Shown piece after piece: positions 56,698-64,000 of a DNA stretch of 64,000 nt (its first letter is position 1; every line of letters starts with the position of its first letter). Below the pieces are notes generated by a model that was given only the letters and a program-made list of their open reading frames with translations, was not told where the DNA came from and ran no database searches. Origin of the DNA: Karalla daura. Lineage: Eukaryota > Chordata > Actinopteri > Chaetodontiformes > Leiognathidae. Position numbers and translations under genes: made by a program. The DNA is taken from the NCBI GenBank assembly GCA_029224185.1, contig CM055196.1, positions 558,001-622,000 on the forward strand. The letters run 5' to 3'.

Positions 56698-57353
56698 TTT
56701 GACAGCTTTGTTTCTAAAGGGAAGAATATGCTATAATGTCCATCAACCTTTGTTACTGTCTCTTTAACATAATCCATAAACTGCATGTCTTCTCGAGACA
56801 TCTCATGGTTCTCCTCACTGGCCTTCTCAGGAAAGTCATGGTTAAACTGTTCTACAAGCAACTTCTCTACACTAGCAATAGACATTCGATTGACTGAAAT
56901 GCTTTGACCACTTTCACATGAAATGTTATGACCATCACTCCTGAGGGGACCATTGATGACCCAACCAAGAATTGTCCGTACTGCATATGGACCATCGTCT
57001 TCACTGTGGGTGATTTTCCACGGTTCCATTACTTTGTACACATCACAACCTATCAACAGACCTATCTCTGCATCAATTTGTGGCAGCTCGATTTCACGAA
57101 GATGTGGCCACCTTTCTAGGTCTTCCTGCACGGGAATGTTCTCTTTGGACACAGGGATGTTTCTATGAGTGTATATTTTGGGTCTACGTACATGTTCTCT
57201 TTCAAGCCACAAATTTCTAGCCCTGAAACCTGGTAACTTGACTAATTTTTCCTGACCCATTGTATGAAGTAGTATTAGCGTTTTCTTGCCTTCCACACCA
57301 AGTTGCCTCATTAACCTTTCGGTGCAGAAAGTAGCTTGACTTCCATTGTCCAT
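56676..57353 (-). pseudogene. BEL/Pao aspartic protease region
   Basis: 225 codons starting with the protease motif MDNGSQATFC (DNG in place of the common DSG/DTG) and ending before RT. The stretch LPQIDAEIGLLIGCDVYKVM is the second conserved protease motif in BEL (DUF1758-like). A TAG just upstream separates it from the zinc-knuckle frame. Confidence 0.75.
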
Positions 57354-57359
57354 GAACGC

Positions 57360-57722
57360 CTAGGTTTCTATTACTCTGTCACTTTTCTTTAGCTTGACAC
57401 AGACAGGCACAATTGCCAAGACGCTACTGTTCCTTCCGGCCCCTGTGACACCACAAGTACCACCTGAGATGTGCGTTACTTCACTATCTTTCATGTTTTT
57501 TGTTGTGTCTTTCTGACTGGTCTCAACAGCTTCAGTGCCCTGTTCCTTTGTTTCATGGAGCATGCTTGGATGTCTCCTTGAACAGTGTTCACAGGAAGCT
57601 CTCTTTTTACAATCTTTGCTCAAATGACCTTGAGTCAAACATGAGAAACACAATCCTTTTCCTTTAAGAAACTCTAGTCTTTCCTCATAAGGCTGGTCTC
57701 TGATCTTAAGACATTCTGCCAA
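57360..57722 (-). pseudogene. BEL/Pao gag zinc-knuckle region
   Basis: CFSCLTQGHLSKDC is a CX2CX4HX4C knuckle, followed by CEHCSRRHPSMLH, the second Cys/His cluster typical of BEL gag. Confidence 0.85.
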
Positions 57723-57897
57723 AGAATGGTGTCTTTCACAGTATGTACAGGGCTTGTGAAAGGCATTGACAACTCAACGAGAGGACTGTTTACAGTTCTC
57801 AGATGAGCTCTCATTTGCAGCCATTTACACTTGTGATAAATGTACTCCCTTTTGGCCTATGTGCTTTCGTTTTAACTTGGAAACAATAATCCTTAGA

Positions 57898-59211
57898 TTA
57901 GTGGGGTTTTCCATTTCTTGCATCTGATCTAAGTCTTGCATTGCGTTGCTGCAACCAACTAAGAACAACGAATAACTTTGACTTTGCATCATCTGGTTTG
58001 ATCTGTGGCCAACTGAGAGCCTTATCCATATAGGCAGACAAGATTGTCATTTCATTGCCATAATGATAGGTAAGCAATTTTCTTGCCTCATTGTAGCCTT
58101 GCTGTGGACTGATATACTGGCAACTCTTGACTAGATCTCTGGCTTCACCTCTGGTAAATTGTTCAAGGTAATATAGCCGATCTCTGTCATTTTCAGTCTT
58201 ATCATGGATGATGTGGTCAAAAGCCTTCAAAAAAAGACTTAAACTCAAGGGGGTCTCCAGTGAAAATAGGTACATCTCTTTGGGGCAAATGGACATGTTT
58301 CTGTTGTTTAACCAACATGTCTGTAATGTTACTTTGTTTCAACATCACTTCACACAAGTTTACTGGAGCCTGACTGAAATCAACATGCTGTTATACATTT
58401 TTTATCTGTGACATTTCAAGCTGTTCACCTTATACCAATGGCTTGTTTGGTGAGTTACTGATTGTCCACTGGGTTTGCCTCAAAGTAGTCAGCTGCATAC
58501 TGTTGGTTCTCATACTCACAGTTTTCCAATACCTTTATTTTGGCTGATGAAGCAGCAATTGCTGCCTCAATCTCAAGCTGTTTTTTCTTTGTCTTTAATT
58601 TGCATTCTTCAAGCTCTAGTTTCTGTTTCAGGGATGCTGCCTGTGCAAGCAAAGCCGCATGTTCTGCTTGTTCCTTCTGACACATAGATGATATGCATGA
58701 TCTGGATGATCTAGATGATCTGGATGATCTGGATCTTGAAGAAAGACCAGTAGCTGTGCTTCTTGCTGGTATATCAACCACAGACACACTATCATTTGGT
58801 CTCACATCTTCATGCTGTTGCTGTCTTGATCCAATCTTCAGTGTCACGAACATACTTGTCGAATTGCTCCATTTTTGGTTTGAACCACAAGGTTTGATCT
58901 GCATCCTTTTCATCTTCAGGCAACAGTCTTAGAACACCATCATTGGCATCATCAAATTCTCTCAAAAGTTTTGACCATTGGCTCAAATGTTCATCAACGA
59001 GGTCTGGACTTTCATTGTTTGTCATTAGACTATCAATCTTCTTAACTTTTGATGTTATCTGTGAAAGTTTCGATCTTCTCGTACTTAGAGATCTGCTGAG
59101 TAGCTCTTCAAGCCCCTTTTCAGTGGGTTTGGGTGCCCTCTTGTGGTGTCCCCTGCTACTGCAGCTCAGTGATCTTGGCCTGGATCCAAAGTCGTCGCCC
59201 TCCATGTTCAA
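57898..59211 (-). pseudogene. BEL/Pao gag
   Basis: Starts at 59211 with MNMEGDDFGSRPRSLS. A frameshift near 58830 continues in the 58913-58455 frame, which has a Ser-Arg repeat (nine-base GATCTGGAT units at about 58696-58736) and a Lys/Glu-rich coiled coil (LEECKLKTKKKQLEIEAAIA). After a second break, 58296-57898 gives KAFDHIIHDKTENDRDRLYY and YISPQQGYNEARKLL, the DUF1759-like gag core. Confidence 0.78.
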
Positions 59212-59225
59212 CTTGCGCGACTTCT

Positions 59226-59739
59226 AATTCAACAAGTGTTCACAAGAAGGTCTATGACGCAAAGCACTGGCTGGCTTTCTTTGTGAGCATCATCTTCTGA
59301 AGACCAACATGAACTCTTATTGTCTTGCCTTATCACGCTGTTGCAGCATACCATCTTCCATGCACTCCATTTTGTCCTCACCGTTTTCGCGGTTCCTGGG
59401 ACATCTCGTCTACCATTCATTCATTCCGTCTTTATTGAAAAGCACACTTTTCAACGTCACTTCCTTTCTTTCGCTAGAACTACGGACACCCAAAAGGTCC
59501 AAAACTCACATAAACAAGCAGTTGAACTTTAATGGCGCTTACAGCGGCCCCACGGCTCGTGGGTGCCAATAGGCAGTAGTGGTCGATGCAGCGTTTCTTT
59601 GTTAGGTCTGTGGCCATGGATGTATTATAGACCTTTTTACAGCAGACGTCCTCAAAAAGCTGTGCGTGCATCGTGGCAACGGAAGTGTCCATTCATTCTG
59701 AATGAGACAAGAAAGTAAGAGAAAAGTTGAGGCAGCAAA
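59226..59739. other. Right flank of the BEL element, possible 5' LTR
   Basis: On the minus strand, ACTTTTCAATAAAGACGGAA suggests an LTR poly(A) region upstream of gag. LTR ends could not be set and no second copy is in the window. 59595-59640 (GTGGCCATGGATGTATTATA) resembles the family A terminus. Confidence 0.35.
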
Positions 59740-60125
59740 CATAGACCGTATATAATAGATGGACGTAGAGTTCCAGTACGAAAAATGAAGCCAACGCGGA
59801 AGTGACTTTCCTCGCAATACCACAGAGATCCACTAGGTCTGGCTCCAAAAAACACTTTCTTCAATACACACCCAGTCAGAAAAAACTGCCAGTGTGTAAC
59901 ATGGTGATCAATTTGCAAATAATTGAATGATTAAGAAGATATCAGATTTTAAAGATGAATGAATATGGGCGCGGCCATTTGGCTGACAGGGTAACCTCAC
60001 AGAAGCAAGAGCTCGAGTCACATTAATTGGACGGATAGACTGTGTTGACCTCGATCAGATGGTCGTGTTATTCTCTGATATCCAGTTTGGATCGTATGGA
60101 TCAGTGGCTGTGTTGAGGAGGACAG
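59740..60125 (-). repeat. Dispersed repeat family A, copy 3 (inverted)
   Basis: Starts CATAGACCGTATATAATAGA, TGGACGTAGAG, TACGAAAAATGAAGCCAACG and ends with GATCGTATGGATCAGTGG, the reverse complement of 18.5-18.95 kb. Confidence 0.75.
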
Positions 60126-60305
60126 AGGTGAATAGTCATGTTCATAGTTGGCCTTTTTATTTTTGAACAAGTTCAAAGTTCAGTTCATTTTATTTTTTAG
60201 GAAATATATGAAAATCAGGGTAATCAAGGTATGACAACAATCACTTTGCTGCCTTCTAGCCTAAAATTGTTCACTTTAGGGGCACTTGATGGAATTGCTG
60301 CTTTT
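60126..60305. other. Intergenic, no feature
   Basis: AT-rich; likely part of the adjoining hAT remnant. Confidence 0.4.
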
Positions 60306-60900
60306 TCAGTTTGAGGAGGAGCATGTACTAAACTGTAGTAAACTCATCAGTGGTTGGGGCGTCCAGATAGATGTCCACCGATAAGCTTCGATTGAAGATA
60401 AAAAAAATGATGAAGTACTGCTTTTCCTCTTAAGGTCATCACAGGTCTGGGCTTGATCAGACTCATTAGCCACATACACAGATTCTGACTCTTGCTTCAA
60501 CATCAATCGGTACCGCAATCACTGAATCCTCCACCCAGTCGAGCTTGAACACCGGGAGTAGTATAGCTGCCAGTATGTGCTCTTTTTCATTGAACATGCC
60601 TTCCAGTCTTTTGGAGATTGACAGCATCATGTTTTGTATGAGGGGACGGCATGCAGTCAGACCTTGTGTAGCCGTAGGCTTCGAACTCTTATCCAGTAGA
60701 CGATTCAAATTGTTTTTCAGTTGCACAACGGTAGGAACCAGGTACCTAATTAATGTCTTTTTTTCCCCCTGAAGAATGTTCAGCGCAAACGCAAAGGGAC
60801 GCATCACACCCACAAACTTGTGGATGAAATCGTTTGCTTCTGGGGGGAAATGACGAAGGCCAAACTCGTCACAGATGCAGAGGGTGTCTGTTAAATTCAA
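60306..60900 (-). pseudogene. hAT transposase fragment (ZBED-like)
   Basis: 145 codons from 60900 contain FIHKFVGVMRPFAFALNILQ, GEKKTLIRYLVPTVVQLKNN, KRLEGMFNEKEHILAAILLP and VFKLDWVED, matching the middle of hAT transposases (ALDILQGE ... LIPTL ... LAA-L-PRFKL-W). A frameshift near 60500 carries it on as LMLKQESESVYVANESDQAQ. The N-terminus, the first catalytic segment and the dimerisation end are missing. Confidence 0.7.
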
Positions 60901-61552
60901 GGGAAGGATCCACTGGCACTGACAGATTGCTGGCCTGGGGAGTAAAGGTGGCTATAGGGGCAAAAAAAGTAATTTGAGATTTGTTATTATATTTTTTATT
61001 TTTCCTCTCATGGCCAGAGAGCCATCTATTCTATATACAAGTGATGCTACCTGAGAGGGTGTGGCTGCAGCAGGAAGTGATGGTTACTGGTTACTGATAA
61101 CCAGTTTTATGAAGGATGGTTTTTCAACCTTACTCAGAGGCTGTAAATCTCAAACAACGTAGTCTATTATCAATTAGTCTACCTGTTGCTTGGAGATCAT
61201 ACCTTTGAAGGCTGTAGGCATTGTGACTGGAGTCCTTTGTGGATTATGGCAGGGGGTCTTCTTGCCCTTTCCCTTTTGAACCTCGAGGACCTCGAAATTA
61301 GGTCGTTGATGTTCTTTCAGCGCAGGTGGACGAAGCTTGCACAAGAAAGGTTAGGTTCTTAGTGTCTTTGTGTGAAATTGTGTAAAATGGCCGTAAATAC
61401 TCATCAATGTGCTGGTGCTCAGCTCTAGGTGCTACGACTTTCACTTGCCATTTTCAAATTGCTGCGCAAATTGTTGCTATGAATGCGTGTTGTGGCTTCA
61501 CACTACATTACTCATGATGCATTGCACACAAAGTGCTCTCTAGTGTAGTGCC
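60901..61552. other. Intergenic, weak open segment
   Basis: Minus-strand 61352-61204 is open for about 50 codons (PPALKEHQRPNFEVLEV) and ends in AAAG/GTATGA, a donor-like site. I recognise no family and do not call a gene. Confidence 0.3.
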
Positions 61553-61990
61553 AACCATAGATGTATACAGAAAGCTAGATGCCTCACGGCAGAGTCAAGA
61601 ACGTCCGCACATTGGCCATGGTCTGCTTTCTGGCGGAGTCTGTGGAGCCTGGTGTAAACAGAGGTAAGGTCAGTGATGTGCACAAAAGTTACAACTCTTA
61701 TCTCGCTGAAATTTTGACGATTTACAAACATTTACAAACACATACAAACAATCTACTACAAACGATACACTATGCAGTATCATAGATACATATTTCATGT
61801 TTATGACAAACCAAACCGTTTGAAAATGGAAATTAGAGCAAGTTATGTAAGTACATGTACCAGTACCAACACAATGTAACGGGAGAGCGAGCTGCCCATG
61901 GCAAGATGGCCACCATGTGTGGACGCCAACCCACCGTGGCGTCACCCATAAGTTTGTGAAGACCTGTTTATGTGAGGCTTCCATGTCAAC
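61553..61990. repeat. Probable dispersed repeat with CCATAGATGTATACAG end
   Basis: The start resembles teleost repeats with CATAGATGTATATA ends. The remainder includes GCGGAGTCTGTGGAGCCTGG and CACCGTGGCGTCACCC. Not confirmed by a second copy in the window. Confidence 0.35.
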
Positions 61991-61995
61991 CAAAT

Positions 61996-62061
<66 letters not shown>
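61996..62061. repeat. (GATA)n microsatellite
   Basis: About 16 tetranucleotide units, with degenerate units to about 62082. Confidence 0.97.
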
Positions 62062-62062
<1 letters not shown>

Positions 62063-62082
62063 TAATAGATAGATAGATTCAT

Positions 62083-63130
62083 TTATAATTTATAATTTAT
62101 AGATAATTTATTTCGGAGGAAATTAAGATGTCAAAGATGTCATTGCACACATATAACAATAAAAGCAATGATAATGGCATATTAATAATTAATAATCATA
62201 ATAATACATATAATGGGTAGTAAAAGTTAATATGAATAAGTAATAAAATAAAAGCAATGAAATGAGTAATAATATGTAATAAATATTAAGTAAAACATTG
62301 TGTAACCAGTAATGAGTAATTAATGAGTAATAGATACTTAACTGTAAAAGTAATTAAAAGCTAATCCAGTAAGGTAAGTAATAACATCTTGTGTCAATAT
62401 TGTATTTGATTTGCCCATATAATATATTGCCATATAATATATTGCACATATAAAGTAAAAGAATGAAGAAGTAAAACTGACTAATTAAAAGTATAGAATA
62501 ATAGTCAAAAGGTACCATACATATAAACACATTGCACACATAAAACAAAAATAACAATAATAACGATGATGATAATAATATAATAAAATACCAACACACA
62601 TATAATGACTAGTGATGTTAATAACAGTAAGTGATAAAGTAAGTGATGTAAAATGAAATATTGCGGCTTCCTTTATACCTTTTAGCCGCTGAGAGTATGA
62701 AGTTGGGTCCTGCAAGTTTGTTTATTTGTGACGCACTAAAGGTTGTTGTAATGATGCGCCGAGAAAAAATGCTCCAAAAATGCTTTTATTAGAAACAGCA
62801 CCGGTGCAGAAAAATGAATGAATCGAAAAAATGAAAACCAGCAGGTTAAACAAATACAAGGGTGATGAATACCTACCCAAACCTGACCCTCTCCTATGTG
62901 CCACAGGTGCGTGCACACATTTATACATACACTTCTGCCTGTGGACCCGCCTCCTCCCATGTAAACCACTGCCTCCAAAACACACACACATAGTGCACAC
63001 ACAAACACATACACACACACAGTGCGCCCCATCTTCTACCTATATGTCTCGTATAAGAAATATGCAATAACCTTAACTAAAGTGCGTAGTGTACAAGTAA
63101 TACAAGTAACAGATAATTTACTGTACTAAA
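62083..63130. other. AT-rich low-complexity intergenic DNA
   Basis: 62083-62670 is dominated by TAATAA/AAGTAATA and ATATAATATATTGC motifs. 62975-63025 holds an interrupted CA tract. No gene. Confidence 0.6.
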
Positions 63131-64000
63131 TTATTAGTGCTCCGGGATGGAGCACTATTGTTCTCCACCGTGTTTGTTCTTCTTCTTATAGCAAAATTTC
63201 GACGCGGTATATCTCGAAAACCGCTGATCGCAGACACACAAATGATACATCAAAACGTGCGGCTCGGCCCCGGCAACTGTGGTTAGTTTCGACTGACAAA
63301 ATTACAGTATTTGGCCCGCCAGGGGCCAAAAGCTGGCAAAAACAGTTAACTCCAGTTAAACCTGCCGTCTCTGTACCCGACAGCGTGTTGATACCTTGTA
63401 TGGTTTTTCATCCAGACCATCTCAAAAACATGTGGGTTTGGCGTTTTCGGAGCAGCTACAGTGGGGAGAGACCAACTGTCAGAGCGTGGGATCGCTGAAA
63501 AAACAGCTCTCATTTTGCTCTTTTCATGCTAGCCACACCAGCCACACCATAAAGCAGTAGACAAATTCTTTTTACCAGTTTTGTAGGAAAATTTGTGCTC
63601 TCTCATGCAATCCAGGCCATAAACCCGTGTGCCTCGTACAATTTAAACGGCAAATCTCAGAGTCAGCCCAGCGCAGCCTCTTCTCTCCATAAGCCGCCAT
63701 TCATTTTCCACCCACTGCAATCAAAGTTAAACTTTACACTTCTACTCACAACTGTGGCCTCAGTTTTCATAGTACACCCACCAAATCATGTCAAGATGTT
63801 CCTCAGACTCTCCCCTGCGTGACAGTGTGTCATATTCAAGATAGGTGCGGGCGTTGTCTCTGCAGAGCCAAGTGTTAAGCACTTGGGCAATTTCGCTTTT
63901 TCCCATAAGAATGAATGGGAAAAACAGGACCCCTCAAACAAAAGTCCACTGTCACCATACTTTGACTTAGAAACTTCATTTTAATTTAAAAAATTCAATA
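63131..64000 (+). repeat. Hairpin-headed dispersed repeat, running off the window
   Basis: Starts TTATTAGTGCTCCGGGATGG with a perfect 8-bp stem (63136-63143 with 63149-63156, loop GGGAT), then CTATTGTTCTCC, TTCTTCTTCTTATAGC and AAATTTCGACGCGG. The remaining 800 bp are CG-richer than the flanks and without stop-free frames of note; a similar leader organisation is known in teleost interspersed repeats. The end is outside the window. Confidence 0.6.

Larger units (their letters stand above)
54413..59225 (-). mobile_element. BEL/Pao LTR retrotransposon, decayed, with internal deletion
   Basis: From right to left on the minus strand: gag (59211-57898), zinc knuckles (57722-57360), protease (57353-56676), RT and RNase H (56697-55239), integrase core remnant (about 55190-54935) and integrase C-terminal domain (54934-54413). 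This order and the individual motifs are those of BEL/Pao. At least four frameshifts and a nonsense codon (57358-57360) break it, and sequence between RNase H and the integrase core is missing. A possible 5' LTR lies at higher coordinates: AATAAA on the minus strand at 59436-59431. Confidence 0.85.

Noticed and set aside
59226..59739. Exact LTR borders for the BEL/Pao element
   Set aside because: Only a poly(A)-like signal could be seen; there is no second copy in the window to set the ends.

Overview
This is a stretch of ray-finned fish (teleost, probably percomorph-like) nuclear genome. The evidence is vertebrate split genes with canonical GT-AG introns, two genes that are also neighbours in human 12q14, abundant (CA)n microsatellites, and a typical teleost repeat set: hAT, PIF/Harbinger-like, Tc1, L1 and L2-like LINEs, BEL/Pao, and a Ty3/gypsy element of the fish Gmr1 type. 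No species can be named from the sequence alone. Two real protein genes are present, both on the minus strand and in the same order and orientation as the human pair RXYLT1-SRGAP1. rxylt1 (tmem5) is complete: six coding exons between 53442 and 43485 join in frame to a 441-residue type II membrane glycosyltransferase. srgap1 is partial: exon 1 (41694-41631), exon 2 (15535-15340) and exon 3 (4935-4773) encode the start of its F-BAR domain, and the rest lies to the left of the window. The 3' end of rxylt1 and the CpG-rich 5' end of srgap1 are about 0.6-1.2 kb apart. Layout: 1-4772 is srgap1 intron 3; 4936-15339 is intron 2; 15536-41630 is the 26-kb intron 1, which holds most of the mobile elements, including an inactivated Gmr1-like retrotransposon at 33.5-36.8 kb and a large inverted repeat at 29.8-30.5 kb. 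41.7-42.9 kb is the short intergenic gap with a (CA)26 tract and a 125-bp tandem duplication. 43.5-53.4 kb is rxylt1; its 7.65-kb intron 2 carries a decayed GTF2IRD2-like hAT, a hairpin/minisatellite repeat, a dead Tc1 and an L2-like fragment. 53.4-64 kb is intergenic and holds a decayed BEL/Pao retrotransposon (minus strand, 54.4-59.2 kb), a hAT transposase remnant, a GATA microsatellite and a second hairpin-bearing repeat. The most interesting unexplained pattern is a set of dispersed repeats (2.9-3.1, 46.7-46.9 and 63.1 kb) whose hairpin stems differ completely while the flanks are the same: ATTAG before the stem and CTATTGT after it. One of them continues into a 60-bp minisatellite. All coordinates and reading frames were worked out by hand from the sequence; family assignments rest on recognised motifs and not on database searches.
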